Origin: an uncultured Desulfuromonas sp. | GTDB taxonomy: Bacteria; Desulfobacterota; Desulfuromonadia; Desulfuromonadales; Desulfuromonadaceae | Length of the DNA stretch: 64,000 nucleotides | Direction: 5' to 3' | Assembly: GCF_963678835.1 (NCBI RefSeq) | Contig: NZ_OY787469.1 | Location: 2,790,001-2,854,000, forward strand | In this document: positions 1 through 8,878 of the stretch, one piece after another | Layout of the letters: every line of letters begins with the position of its first letter | How positions within the stretch are numbered: position 1 is the first letter of the stretch | Notes under the pieces: generated by a model | Seen by the model: only the letters and a program-made list of their open reading frames with translations | Database searches by the model: none | Told to the model about the DNA's origin: nothing | Translations under genes and position numbers: made by a program

Positions 1-909
1 AATCAGGGTATAACTCAAAGAGGACATGGCAGTGGACATCACAACAATCGATCCGGCCAGTTCGGCATCCCCTTTCATCTGTTGCGCCATGATAAAGGTA
101 GCCATGGCTGTTGGCGCTGCCGACAGGAGCACTCCAACCTGCAGATCAAGCCCTGAGATCCCCAGATAGCGCAACAACAGATAGGCCAGCAACGGCATCC
201 ACAACAACTTGGTGCCCATAGCCATGCCGGCACACACCAGATCACCACGCAAACGGTTGAGGGAAAAAGCCCCTCCCAGTGACAGCAACGCCAGCGGTAA
301 GGTCATCCCCGTGGAAATCTTGAGACCGCGCTCAATCACAATCGGCAGCGGCCAGGAAAAATAACTCCAGACAATACCGGCACAGGCCGCAAGAATCAGC
401 GGATTTTCAATCACCTGCATTGACCAGAATCTCCAGCCCTTGCCTTCACCAGCATGACGATGCGGCAACAGCAACGCTGAGACCGCCAGCAGATTGTAAA
501 GCGGCACCAGAAAACCCATCAGTACGCTGGCACGCGTCAAGCCCTCATCACCGTGGGCATTAAAGACAATGGCCAGCCCCATATAGGCAAGATTGCCGCG
601 AAAAGACCCCTGAGCAAAGGTCCCGAGCTTTGCCGGTGGATAGCGACGCCAGACCGCATAGGCATAGGACACGGCAAAACCGACAACCACACAGGCCATG
701 GTGGCAAAGACGACCGAGGCATTAAAATTACGGCCAAAATCTGCCGTCGCAATTTTGTAAAACAACAGCAACGGCAGACAAACGTAATAGACCAGTCGAT
801 TGATCTGGAACAAAAACGCTTCATCAATCAAGCGGATACGGCGGAGAAACCAGCCGAGTATAATCACCAGAAATACAGGTAAGACGATCTCAACAATGTC
901 GAAAAACAT
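1..909 (-). CDS. AEC family transporter (auxin efflux carrier-like permease), cut by the window edge
   Basis: This is an open frame of 303 codons that runs off the left edge, so its C-terminus is not seen. The N-terminus reads MFFDIVEIVLPVFLVIILGW, and hydrophobic segments follow throughout, with the conserved asparagine/glycine-rich stretch SFRGNLAYMGLAI near residue 105. AEC proteins are ten-helix inner-membrane carriers that export or import small carboxylates or auxin-like acids; the substrate here is unknown. The ATG at 909 is the only sensible start, although its ribosome-binding site is weak. A second AEC carrier lies at 35955-36857. It is divergent from ovoA. Confidence 0.85.
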   Translation of the reverse strand, partial: MFFDIVEIVLPVFLVIILGWFLRRIRLIDEAFLFQINRLVYYVCLPLLLFYKIATADFGRNFNASVVFATMACVVVGFAVSYAYAVWRRYPPAKLGTFAQGSFRGNLAYMGLAIVFNAHGDEGLTRASVLMGFLVPLYNLLAVSALLLPHRHAGEGKGWRFWSMQVIENPLILAACAGIVWSYFSWPLPIVIERGLKISTGMTLPLALLSLGGAFSLNRLRGDLVCAGMAMGTKLLWMPLLAYLLLRYLGISGLDLQVGVLLSAAPTAMATFIMAQQMKGDAELAGSIVVMSTAMSSLSYTLI

Positions 910-1108
910 CAGGCCATCCAATAAATAAAATGATCAATGCAGCGTAGAAAGCACAACGCAGACAAAGAAGACGCGAGCCGTTAGTGTACCATAGCACCGG
1001 AACAACACCCGCTCAACAGACGGAACACAGTGCAGGGTTTCATCGAAAAGATATCAACGTTATACTGCAAAAATGTACTGAATTGACATGAACGGAAAAG
1101 GAGTAGCC

Positions 1109-3247
1109 ATGATTGAGCGTACCACCCTCAACCGTCATCACGATCCTGCCCTGAAAGCAGCGACCATGCCTGCACTGACGGGAGACAATGCCGAAAAAAA
1201 ACGTCAGGAACTTCTCGACTATTTCCGCACAACCTACGCCATTGAAGAGGCGCTGTTCGACACCTTGCGCTACGAGGAAAGTTTTTACCGACGAGCTGAC
1301 CCGTTGCGCCATCCGCTGGTTTTCTACTATGGCCACACAGCTGCATTTTACATCAATAAACTGGTGGTCGCCCGGCTGATCACGCAGCGTATCAATCCGC
1401 GCTTTGAATCCATTTTTGCCATCGGTGTCGATGAGATGTCGTGGGATGACCTGGATGAGACCCATTACGATTGGCCGACGGTTTCCGAGGTTACCAGTTA
1501 TCGTCGACAGGTCAAAGAACAGGTCGAAACACTCATCACCACCCTGCCCCTCGAATTACCCATCACCTGGGAGAGCCCCTGGTGGGCGCTGGTCATGGGC
1601 ATGGAACATCAGCGTATTCATCTGGAGACGTCGTCGGTGTTGATTCGCCAGCTGCCGTTGGAACTTCTCTGTGAGCCTCCCTTATGGCAGAGCGACCAGG
1701 ATCAGGGCAGTGCCCCGGAAAATACTCTGCGTAACATCGCCGGTGGAGAGGTCACGGTCGGCCGATCTCTCGATTCGCCTTATTACGGTTGGGACTGCGA
1801 ATATGGCGCTCAATCGTTGTCGATTGAACCGTTTGCCGTCAGTCAGTATCTGGTCAGTAATGGTGAATACCTCACCTTCGTCGAGCAAAACGGCTACAGC
1901 GAACAACGGTGGTGGAGTGATGAAGGCTGGCGCTGGTGTCAGTATCAACAGGCCACCATGCCGCGCTTCTGGCGCCAGACGGATGAGGGCTACAGATTAC
2001 GAACCATGCTCGCAGAGCGTCCGATGCCGTGGAATTGGCCGGTGGAAGTCAATTTCCTCGAAGCCAAGGCGTTCTGCAATTGGAAGGCTGCTCAGAGTGG
2101 TCAGCCTCTGCGCCTGCCCAGTGAAGCCGAGTGGCTGCATTGGCACGACCAGATCAATCCGGGCTACAGCCATGCCGAAACAACAACCCCGGCAAATATC
2201 AACCTCAACCAGGCTGCATCCAGTTGTCCGGTGGATCGTTTTACCCGCAACGGTTTCGGTGATGTCATCGGCAATGTCTGGCAATGGACGGAAACCGCGG
2301 TCGACAGTTTGCCCGGCTTTCGTATCCACCCCTATTATGATGACTTTTCCACCCCGACCTTTGACAGTCTGCACAATGTGATCAAGGGCGGGTCGTGGAT
2401 CTCCACCGGCAACGAAGCCACCCGTGAGGCACGCTATGCCTTTCGACGCCATTTTTATCAGCATGCCGGATTCCGCTATATCGCCTCGGATCAGCCCCTG
2501 ACCGAAGCGGCACCGAGCAAGGAAAGCGATCCACTCATTGCCCGGCTGTGCCATGACCACTACGGCAATAAAGAGAATAATTTCATGCAGCAACTGGCTG
2601 AACTGGCCATTGCTGCGGTGCCGCAGCAGAACCGAAAGCGCGCCCTGCAGGTGGGTTGTGAAGCCGGACGCGGCACCTTTGAACTGGCACGCGCTTTTGA
2701 TGAAGTGATCGGCGTCGACCTGTCCGCCAATATAATCCGCCGTGCCGTGGAGATGGCTGAAAACGGTCACACCGGCTACCAACTGATTGAAGAGGGAGAA
2801 CTGATCTCCCATCATGAAGTGACACTGGAGGGTGTCGGGTTGGCTTCCGTTGCTGACAAAGTTTCATTTCTGCAGGCTGACCCGTGCAACCTCAAACCGC
2901 AATACCACGGCTTTGACCTGATTGTTGTCAGCCAGATTCTCGAACGCCTCTACGATCCGGGCAAGTTTCTCGACAGCCTGTCTGCGCGGCTGAACCCAGG
3001 TGGCATGGTGGTGGTTGCCAGCAGCTACGACTGGGACGATCAGCGTACGGATCCCCACAACCGTATTGGCGGGCAACGCATTGATGGCGAACCGGTCAAC
3101 GGACCACACGCCTTGGCCGACCGCCTGAAATCTTCTTTTGATCTCATGGATCACCACACTCTGAGCCGCAAACTGCATCGCCACCGCTACAGTGCTTTAT
3201 GGCAACAGAGCGATGTCACCCTGTGGCGCAAACACGAGGATGCCTGA
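1109..3247 (+). CDS. ovoA: 5-histidylcysteine sulfoxide synthase / 4-mercaptohistidine N-methyltransferase OvoA
   Basis: OvoA joins histidine and cysteine oxidatively to 5-histidylcysteine sulfoxide and, through its C-terminal domain, methylates the mercaptohistidine to give ovothiol A. The 712-residue product has the full three-part layout: an N-terminal DinB-like domain with the iron-binding HX3HXE motif (H167, H171, E173), a central formylglycine-generating-enzyme/sulfatase-modifying fold (GFGDVIGNVWQWTE, then FRRHFYQHAGFRYI) and a C-terminal SAM methyltransferase (GCEAGRGTFELARAFDEVIG). The ATG at 1109 is chosen over the one at 1088 because AAAAGGAG lies six bases upstream. The stop overlaps the start of the next gene, the C-S lyase expected for the second pathway step. 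Confidence 0.9.
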   Translation: MIERTTLNRHHDPALKAATMPALTGDNAEKKRQELLDYFRTTYAIEEALFDTLRYEESFYRRADPLRHPLVFYYGHTAAFYINKLVVARLITQRINPRFESIFAIGVDEMSWDDLDETHYDWPTVSEVTSYRRQVKEQVETLITTLPLELPITWESPWWALVMGMEHQRIHLETSSVLIRQLPLELLCEPPLWQSDQDQGSAPENTLRNIAGGEVTVGRSLDSPYYGWDCEYGAQSLSIEPFAVSQYLVSNGEYLTFVEQNGYSEQRWWSDEGWRWCQYQQATMPRFWRQTDEGYRLRTMLAERPMPWNWPVEVNFLEAKAFCNWKAAQSGQPLRLPSEAEWLHWHDQINPGYSHAETTTPANINLNQAASSCPVDRFTRNGFGDVIGNVWQWTETAVDSLPGFRIHPYYDDFSTPTFDSLHNVIKGGSWISTGNEATREARYAFRRHFYQHAGFRYIASDQPLTEAAPSKESDPLIARLCHDHYGNKENNFMQQLAELAIAAVPQQNRKRALQVGCEAGRGTFELARAFDEVIGVDLSANIIRRAVEMAENGHTGYQLIEEGELISHHEVTLEGVGLASVADKVSFLQADPCNLKPQYHGFDLIVVSQILERLYDPGKFLDSLSARLNPGGMVVVASSYDWDDQRTDPHNRIGGQRIDGEPVNGPHALADRLKSSFDLMDHHTLSRKLHRHRYSALWQQSDVTLWRKHEDA

Positions 3248-4389
3248 TGAGCCAAACTTTCGATTTTGACCAGGTTATCGACCGGCACGGCAGCGACAGC
3301 CTCAAATGGGGGATTTATCCTCCAGAGATCCTGCCCATGTGGGTGGCCGACATGGACTTCACCTCTCCGCCCGAAGTGCTCACCGCCCTGCACCAGCGCA
3401 TTGATCACGGGGTGTTCGGCTATGCCCTGGCCACGCAGGAGGTCACTGACAGCGTCGTTAACTGGCTACAACAACGCTACGACTGGACGATAGATCCACA
3501 GTGGCTGATCTGGTTGCCCGGATTGGTGCCGGCCCTTCATGCGGCCTGTCATGCCTTTACCCAAGCCGATCAGGAAGTGGTCACCTTCTCCCCGGTCTAT
3601 CCGCCGTTTCGCAGTGCGCCAAAAACCTGTCAGCGCCCTCACCGCGATATTCCGTTAACCCGCGACCACGGCCGTTATACTTTTGATCTGCAGCGCTTTG
3701 ACGATCAACTTACAGACAAAAGCCGTCTGCTCCTGCTGTGTCACCCGCACAACCCGGTCGGTCGCGCCTTTGAGAAACAGGAACTCACAGCCTTGGCTGA
3801 ACAGTGCATCAAGCATAATCTGATCATTTGCAGCGATGAAATCCACTGTGACTTGGTGCTCAATCACACCCGCCACATTCCGTTCGCCTGCTTAAATGAA
3901 GAGATCACCCAGCGTACGATAACTCTGATGTCGGCGGCAAAAACCTTCAACATTGCCGGACTCAATTGCGGCTTTGCCATCATTCCCAACCCGACCCTGC
4001 GCCGCCAGTTCAACCGCGCCGCTCAAGGAATGATTCCTCACCCCAACGCCCTTGGTTATGCGGCAACCCAGGCCGCCTTCAGTCATGCGGAGCCATGGCG
4101 GCAAGCGCTGTTGGAGTACCTGCGCGTCAACCGTGATTATTTGCACAAAGAGATCAACCAGCGACTGCCGATGCTGACGATGGAACCCGTGGAAGCCACC
4201 TATCTCGCCTGGATCAATGTCAGTGCATTAGAGGATTATCGCCCGGCATTTTTTGAACAGGCAGGACTGGGATTTTCCGCTGGAGAACCGTTTGGTGACA
4301 ACCGCTTTATGCGACTCAACTTTGGCTGTTCGCGATCCACTCTGGAAGAAGCATTGCAGCGCCTGGAACGGGCCATTTCCCCACGCTGA
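3247..4389 (+). CDS. ovoB: PLP-dependent C-S lyase of the PatB/MalY family, probable ovothiol sulfoxide lyase OvoB
   Basis: This 380-residue fold-type I PLP enzyme begins MSQTFDFDQVIDRHGSDS and shows the PatB/MalY signature WVADMDF, with the lysine region SAAKTFNIAGL in the middle. Family members cleave C-S bonds of cystathionine-like substrates. Its start overlaps the ovoA stop as TGATGA, with GAGGA just upstream, so translation is coupled. That context argues that it is OvoB, which cleaves 5-histidylcysteine sulfoxide to 5-mercaptohistidine. Without the neighbour it would only be called a cystathionine beta-lyase-like aminotransferase. The family call is firm; the OvoB role is inferred from the gene order. 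Confidence 0.85.
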   Translation: MSQTFDFDQVIDRHGSDSLKWGIYPPEILPMWVADMDFTSPPEVLTALHQRIDHGVFGYALATQEVTDSVVNWLQQRYDWTIDPQWLIWLPGLVPALHAACHAFTQADQEVVTFSPVYPPFRSAPKTCQRPHRDIPLTRDHGRYTFDLQRFDDQLTDKSRLLLLCHPHNPVGRAFEKQELTALAEQCIKHNLIICSDEIHCDLVLNHTRHIPFACLNEEITQRTITLMSAAKTFNIAGLNCGFAIIPNPTLRRQFNRAAQGMIPHPNALGYAATQAAFSHAEPWRQALLEYLRVNRDYLHKEINQRLPMLTMEPVEATYLAWINVSALEDYRPAFFEQAGLGFSAGEPFGDNRFMRLNFGCSRSTLEEALQRLERAISPR

Positions 4390-4494
4390 GATTTGTCAAT
4401 TGAGAATCAGGGCAAGAAAGGCTAAGATCAGGACCTTGTTACCAGTACTGTATTGATATGAAATTTATGAGATAAAACGGAGGATGAAGTTTCT

Positions 4495-4830
4495 ATGAGT
4501 GAACCACGCAAACCCAGCAAAGCGGAAATCGAGGCAGGCCTGAAGGTCCTGCGTCGGCGCCGCCTTATTTTCTGGATTCTGATCGCTGTCTACCTGCCGA
4601 TGATCTATGTGGTCCTGGAGATGTCAGGTTCCGACAAAGTCACCGGTATCTTCTTCGGATTCTGGCTGTTTTTTGTCACCATTGCCGCCAACGTCGTGGC
4701 CTTCTCAAAATGCCCGAGTTGTGGTCAGTTCTTCCACATGAACGGCATGATTCCCATGTATTTCCGTAACTGCCTGCATTGTGGGCTGCACATTACCGGC
4801 GATGAAAAGCGCAATAAATTTGAGAAATAG
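4495..4830 (+). CDS. Small membrane protein with C-terminal zinc ribbon, function unknown
   Basis: The 111-residue product has a basic N-terminus, two hydrophobic segments (about residues 22-42 and 52-72) and a C-terminal CPSCGQFF...CLHCGLHI pair of CXXC motifs, the pattern of a zinc ribbon. A clear GGAGG site lies ten bases before the ATG. It follows ovoB by about 100 bases on the same strand and could be co-transcribed, but nothing ties it to ovothiol synthesis. I do not recognise a named family; no enzymatic motif is visible. Confidence 0.7.
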   Translation: MSEPRKPSKAEIEAGLKVLRRRRLIFWILIAVYLPMIYVVLEMSGSDKVTGIFFGFWLFFVTIAANVVAFSKCPSCGQFFHMNGMIPMYFRNCLHCGLHITGDEKRNKFEK

Positions 4831-4846
4831 TGGTCTTTGACCTCGG

Positions 4847-5452
4847 TCTTCAGTGGTTCGTCACTCGGAACTGACCGCTCTGGCGAACATCATCCGTTCG
4901 CGAAGGTGGTACCCACATGACGCGGGCTTCCGCGCCCGCACGTCGGGCCCCTTTTGCGTCGACAAAAGGGGAGCAAAATCGACTCCCGTCATTGCGCCCT
5001 TACGGGTTCCCTCTCTGCGTTCACTTACACCGCGATGCCGGCAAAACTCGCCCAGTCGGCATCAGTCCTCAAACAGGTTGCCGACGACCATCGCGCTGAC
5101 CGTTCTCTTCGTTCGGCGCTGCTGAACGGGAGGGCTTGGCTGCTCAATAACACACCACTGCAGGGCGGGCACCGTCCCGCCCGTTTGATCGGTGCCACAC
5201 CAGAGATAGAGCACGATTGAAGATTGTTATCAACCTTTTACGCCATGGCTGATGAGACGCAAGATTCGCCGACCTAAAGGGCGGCGAGCCGAATACGTGA
5301 AGCATAACGGAAACTGACCCATTGTCGGTGAATCCAGGTTCAGGAGGTGTTCACAGCCGGTTTTTGCATACTTTTGAGCGGCCAGTCAAAAGGATGTCGG
5401 CTGCCGGGACGAAACCCGGCGACCTTGACCTTGACCTTGACTTTGATCTTAG
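4847..5452 (+). repeat. Single copy of the ~594-bp repeat also found in tandem at 36871-38612
   Basis: This stretch matches, in opposite orientation, the units at 36.9-38.6 kb almost throughout. Shared landmarks are the hairpins around GCGGGC/GCCCGC, GGGCGGG/CCCGCCC and GCCGGG/CCCGGC, and the CCTTGACCTTGACTTTGATC run. It carries an open frame (4954-5220) whose translation is closely matched in the copy at 37071-37394, but it has no convincing ribosome-binding site and its codon use is that of a GC-rich palindromic repeat. I treat it as non-coding. Confidence 0.85.
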
Positions 5453-5501
5453 GTCACTACTTAAAGAAAGCGAGAGACACGATGAGAAACCCATCACTCT
5501 C

Positions 5502-6029
5502 TCACACCGGACGCAACCGCCCACCACACCGGGCATGACGATACTGACGTCGCGCCGGTAACCGGCGTAGACGGTAAATCGGCTCCTGACAGCGCTCACA
5601 CACGGCAACAACCTTAAGCCGTTGCTGATGAAGCTTAGCAACAGCAGGACTATGGCCACATCTCTGCACTGAAACCTGCAAGGCTCTGGCCCAATTCTGC
5701 CAGGATTTACCATGCCCTCCCCGATATACCTTGCCCGAAAAGGACAGAAGGTGATCACACAGATGGGCCACTTCATGAAGAAACGTCTGTTGAAGTGCAT
5801 CACTCTCCTGAGCCAACTGCAGCCGAATACAACAAGGCTCTCCACCACGCGAATAATAGCACCCCAAGGAACGAGTGGCGGAACTGCCCTTCACCGGCAC
5901 CGCGCTGATTCGACGTATAAACGCCTCAGCATCAGGAGCCAATGAAGCGACGGCCTGTTCAACGTGATGCCACAGATCATGGCGGCTGGCAAAATCATAA
6001 AGAGTCATGGGGCTCTGGAACAGAGTCAA
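5502..6029 (-). CDS. SprT-like zinc metalloprotease
   Basis: The 175-residue protein contains HEVAHLCDH (HEXXH zinc-binding motif with a third histidine), then HGKSW, and near the C-terminus a CERC...CGG zinc-ribbon remnant. This is the SprT/Spartan-like layout, whose eukaryotic members cleave DNA-protein crosslinks; bacterial roles are poorly known. The start is ambiguous. The TTG at 6029 has a GAGGAAG site about ten bases upstream, while the ATG at 6008 has none. A 159-bp repeat lies just upstream of the gene (6071-6229). Confidence 0.85.
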   Translation of the reverse strand: MTLFQSPMTLYDFASRHDLWHHVEQAVASLAPDAEAFIRRISAVPVKGSSATRSLGCYYSRGGEPCCIRLQLAQESDALQQTFLHEVAHLCDHLLSFSGKVYRGGHGKSWQNWARALQVSVQRCGHSPAVAKLHQQRLKVVAVCERCQEPIYRLRRLPARRQYRHARCGGRLRPV

Positions 6030-6070
6030 GCAATCAAATCTTCCTCAACAGAAAATTGACCGGTTTCTTT

Positions 6071-6229
6071 TAACAGGATGTTGAAAAAGTCCCATCCGGG
6101 GCCTTTTCAATGACGCAAACCGAAAATGCGATTTCCGTCTCGCTTACAAAATTAAGGACTTGAAAACCTGTCCTTGATTTTTGGTTGCCCGTCCATAGGC
6201 TCCACAGGCTGTTTTTCAACCGCCTGTTA
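6071..6229. repeat. ~158-bp inverted-repeat element (copy 1)
   Basis: The element runs from TAACAGGATGTTGAAAAA to TTTTTCAACCGCCTGTTA, so its ends are inverted repeats. The interior contains the family landmarks CCGAAAATGCGATTTCCGTC and GCCCGTCCATAGGCTCCACA. Other copies lie at 14772-14929, 26298-26454 and 54239-54396, with a diverged copy at 18939-19089 and a partial one at 16998-17067. It carries no gene and looks like a non-autonomous MITE/REP-type element. It abuts the truncated end of the SelW-like pseudogene. Confidence 0.85.
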
Positions 6230-6230
6230 G

Positions 6231-6387
6231 AATCGATTTTTCCCATCCACGGTGACTTCAAACACACCACCACGGGAAGAGATCAAGATTGTTTCCGCAC
6301 CAAAGTTCAACTTCAATGTGGCAGCCAGACTGGCTGCGTTGGGGCGCTAACTTCCTACTGACAGAACTCAATGGCAACGTCCACCAT
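6231..6387 (-). pseudogene. Decayed SelT/SelW/SelH (Rdx) family gene, frameshifted and truncated
   Basis: Read leftwards, the first frame gives MVDVAIEFCQ followed by a stop. After a one-base frame change the sequence continues RPNAASLAATLK, FGAETILIS and GGVFEVTVDGK. This matches the Rdx thioredoxin-like family pattern (CXXU/CXXC, then PRAASLAA, then GGVFEV.VDGK). Restoring one base near 6345 would allow a CXXU motif, so the ancestor may have been a selenoprotein. The C-terminus is lost where the 159-bp repeat begins. The frame change, the stop and the truncation together argue for a dead gene. Confidence 0.65.
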
Positions 6388-6412
6388 AACCTCCACAAAA
6401 ACCGATCTATTT

Positions 6413-7066
6413 TCATGAAAACACAAATGACTCCGATTGCTCTGACAGAACCTTTTTCAGGTGATCGGCAATTTTTTTCTGAGGTACCTTGCCCAGCCCA
6501 CGCAAGACTTCAAAGGGCACCATATCAACCTGACAACGTCGACAGACTTCCCGCTCCATCTCCATCCAGAGATGAGCAGTCATCTCGGCGTCGGCCAAAG
6601 CACGGTGAAACAACCCCTGACTGGGAAGCTGCCTATAGGCGACCAGGGTCGCCAGTTTATGATTAGGTGCCTGCGGATAAAGGCGGCGTGCCACCAACAT
6701 ACTGCAGCCAAAACGCAACGATTTGCCTTCGCCGATACGGGCAAACTCACTTTTCAAAAAACGCTGATCAAAGGAGGCGTTATGAGCAACCAGAGGCGCA
6801 CCGCCGATAAATTCTGAGAACTGTTGCATCACCTCTTCACAGCGTGGAGCACGACGTAATTCATCGTTGGTAATCCCGGTGAACTCTTCGATAAACGAAC
6901 TGACTCTAAATCCCGGGTTCATCAAACTTTCAAAATGATCGACAATCCGGCCATTATTAACTTTAACCGCGCCAATCTCAATAGCTCGGTCCCCTCGTTG
7001 TGGTGCCATACCACTGGTTTCAAAGTCGAGGACAATCAGATCCTGTTGTGTGCGTGTTGTGTGCAT
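6413..7066 (-). CDS. DnaQ-like DEDDh 3'-5' exonuclease
   Basis: The 217-residue protein has Exo I (VLDFETSG, residues 12-19), Exo II (HNASFDQRF) and Exo III of the DEDDh type (HRALADA, histidine four residues before the aspartate). This is the fold of the DNA polymerase III epsilon subunit and related proofreading or RNase T-like exonucleases. It lacks the C-terminal extension by which epsilon binds the polymerase, so it is probably a stand-alone nuclease. It lies downstream of the cold-shock gene but is separated from it by a strong terminator. Confidence 0.87.
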   Translation of the reverse strand: MHTTRTQQDLIVLDFETSGMAPQRGDRAIEIGAVKVNNGRIVDHFESLMNPGFRVSSFIEEFTGITNDELRRAPRCEEVMQQFSEFIGGAPLVAHNASFDQRFLKSEFARIGEGKSLRFGCSMLVARRLYPQAPNHKLATLVAYRQLPSQGLFHRALADAEMTAHLWMEMEREVCRRCQVDMVPFEVLRGLGKVPQKKIADHLKKVLSEQSESFVFS

Positions 7067-7100
7067 GACAAAGCTCTGCGCCGATTAAGCAGCCAATAAA

Positions 7101-7130
7101 AAAAGACCCTGCGCAAGCACAGGGTCTTTT
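7101..7130 (-). terminator. Intrinsic terminator after the cold-shock gene
   Basis: AAAAGACCCTG pairs perfectly with CAGGGTCTTTT across a short loop, and T runs lie on both sides, so it can work in either direction. It lies between the stop of the cold-shock gene and the start of the exonuclease. Confidence 0.85.
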
Positions 7131-7156
7131 GATGTTTTATACCGACAAACGGTAAT

Positions 7157-7357
7157 TTATTGCTTTACAACGTTTGCGGCTTGAGGGCCTTTTTGGCCAT
7201 CAGTGATCTCGAAAGTGACACGTTCACCTTCTGCAAGAGATTTGAAGCCTTCACCCTGAATTTCTGAGAAATGAACGAACACATCAGGTCCATTGTCCTG
7301 CTCGATAAAACCAAAACCTTTTGCGTCGTTAAACCACTTAACTGTACCTTCTGCCAT
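7157..7357 (-). CDS. Cold-shock protein, CspA family
   Basis: The 66-residue single cold-shock domain has RNP1 (KGFGFI) and RNP2 (VFVHF), the aromatic patch that binds single-stranded RNA and DNA. These proteins act as RNA chaperones or antiterminators. A ribosome-binding site (GGGAGT) lies upstream of the ATG, and about 150 bases without a gene precede it, which would allow the long 5' leader common for csp genes. Whether this copy is cold-induced or housekeeping cannot be told. An efficient terminator follows. Confidence 0.93.
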   Translation of the reverse strand: MAEGTVKWFNDAKGFGFIEQDNGPDVFVHFSEIQGEGFKSLAEGERVTFEITDGQKGPQAANVVKQ

Positions 7358-7520
7358 GTTTCTACTCCCTTACGGAAAACTGTGTTGTTGTACCCCGTTG
7401 ATGGGGTACGTACTGAATACTTTATGAGCCTATAGCACGACAGTTCGAAGAAAAGCAAGCTTTTTCAACAGCTAAGCGCACCGAATGTCTTTTTTATACG
7501 ACAATAACCTTAAAAACAGC

Positions 7521-8000
7521 TCAACAGACCCAAATGATCTCGAACTCCTTGTCGGTTGCCCGCCCGGAGCTCACCACATCTCCGACCTGTTTTCCGAGCA
7601 GCGCGCCACACAAGGGGGAACCAGGCGTGATAACAACAACTGATTCACCGTCACAATCCACCTTCAATCCGCCAGCTTCCGGGCCGAGAAACAGTTGCCG
7701 CAGACGACCATCTTCATATTCGATTCCGACCAACGCTGTAAGATAAAACGGTTCATAGGGAGCAAAGTTCTGCATTTCGAGTTTTTTATAAACATCCAGC
7801 GCTTTTTTAAGTTGCTGGGCACGATTTGCATGGCCCTGAGCAATGTAGGAAGATTCCAACGCCAGGGTATCGTATTTATTGTCCGGTTGAGTTTCTTCAT
7901 TGATGGCGGCTTCATGAGCGGCTTTGGCCGCGGCCAAAGCCAGTTCAACATCTTGCTCAATTTTGTCAATAATGCATTGACGCAAACGTTCTTTATCCAT
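7521..8000 (-). CDS. GreA/GreB family transcription elongation factor-like protein
   Basis: The 159-residue product has an N-terminal helical part rich in charged and alanine residues (about 1-75, probably a coiled coil) and a C-terminal FKBP-like Gre domain ending in ITPGSPLCGALLGKQVGDVV, typical of GreA/GreB. Gre factors bind the RNA polymerase secondary channel and stimulate transcript cleavage. The coiled-coil tip does not clearly show the GreA acidic pair, so this may be a Gre paralogue with another effect. The ATG at 8000 is preferred to the GTG at 8006 because AAGGTG sits seven bases before it. Confidence 0.78.
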   Translation of the reverse strand: MDKERLRQCIIDKIEQDVELALAAAKAAHEAAINEETQPDNKYDTLALESSYIAQGHANRAQQLKKALDVYKKLEMQNFAPYEPFYLTALVGIEYEDGRLRQLFLGPEAGGLKVDCDGESVVVITPGSPLCGALLGKQVGDVVSSGRATDKEFEIIWVC

Positions 8001-8388
8001 GTTCACACCTTAAAACAGAGCACAACAGCTTTTATGCTCGCACTTAAGCCCTGGGGCACAACAAAAACACACTGAGTGATGGGCAACTGCCGTTGCAGGT
8101 TGCTCAACCTCACCGCCTGAAAAAGTGATACTTTTTGCTGTTATAAGGCAATGTGCACGCCTCGTCAACGAAACAATGAACACACTAAAAAAACTCCATA
8201 ACAAGCTGTTATCAAATGATTTTCACAGAAAGAACATCTTCTCTTTTTCAGCAAATTTCACACCACAAACACCACACTTACGCAAAAATCATATTTTAGA
8301 CGGACATCTTTTTTTTATAGACGTCATCCTGGCAACTTCGTACCATGAACACATTGTTAACGATTCTTTCTGAAAAGGATTTTTTGCC
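8001..8388. other. Intergenic region between the Gre-like gene and slyD-like gene
   Basis: This divergent intergenic region is AT-rich in its right half. A leftward frame at 8010-8204 ends nine bases before the Gre-like ATG and has a cysteine-rich tail (CFCCAPGLKCEHKSCC), but no ribosome-binding site was found, so I do not call it a gene. No RNA gene or repeat was recognised. Confidence 0.5.
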
Positions 8389-8856
8389 ATGAAAAAGGCG
8401 CAAAAAGGCGATCAGGTTTCTTTTAATTTCATCGTTCGTCTGGACGATGGAAGTGTCATTGATTCCACCTATGATGAGGTGGAATGTGAAACCGATCACG
8501 AAGTTGATTCCGGGCCAATGCAACTGACCATTGGCGACGGTACATTTTTCACCCAGGTGGAACAGGCTCTTGTCGACATGACTGAAGGAGCAACAAAAAA
8601 TGTTGTGGTTCCGGCTGAAGATGCGTTTGGTGTCTATGATCCGGATCAGGTGTTTTCTCTGCAGCGCGATCAGATCCCCATGGACTTCACACCTGAGGAA
8701 GGAGACCTTCTCGAACTCAGCGCGGAAGACAGTGATCACGCTGAAATCGTTAAGGTGCTGGCTGTGAGTGATGATGAAATCACTCTTGATGCCAACCATC
8801 CTTATGCCGGTCAGCGGCTGAATTGCGAAATCGCACTTGAAAAGATTTTGAGCTGA
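8389..8856 (+). CDS. FKBP-type peptidyl-prolyl cis-trans isomerase, SlyD-like
   Basis: The 155-residue acidic protein begins MKKAQKGDQVSFNFIVRLDDG and has the SlyD-like arrangement of an FKBP domain (IDSTY, then GDGTFF) split by an insert-in-flap segment. SlyD proteins are prolyl isomerases and chaperones. The histidine-rich metal-binding tail of E. coli SlyD is absent. An AAAGGA site lies about ten bases before the ATG, and a strong terminator follows the stop. Confidence 0.88.
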   Translation: MKKAQKGDQVSFNFIVRLDDGSVIDSTYDEVECETDHEVDSGPMQLTIGDGTFFTQVEQALVDMTEGATKNVVVPAEDAFGVYDPDQVFSLQRDQIPMDFTPEEGDLLELSAEDSDHAEIVKVLAVSDDEITLDANHPYAGQRLNCEIALEKILS

Positions 8857-8878
8857 TTCGGCATTGTTTCATCACAAA

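Noticed and set aside
1997-2815. Long 272-residue frame opposite ovoA
   Set aside because: It is the antisense shadow of the FGE and methyltransferase regions of ovoA and has no start signal.
4954-5220. 88-residue frame inside the repeat, conserved in the copy at 37071-37394
   Set aside because: Conservation is explained by the DNA repeat itself; GC-rich hairpins, no ribosome-binding site, and the other copies are interrupted or truncated.
8010-8204. Leftward frame with a cysteine-rich tail just upstream of the Gre-like gene
   Set aside because: No ribosome-binding site and no recognisable family; the cysteine-rich end may be chance. Kept only as a note in the intergenic entry.
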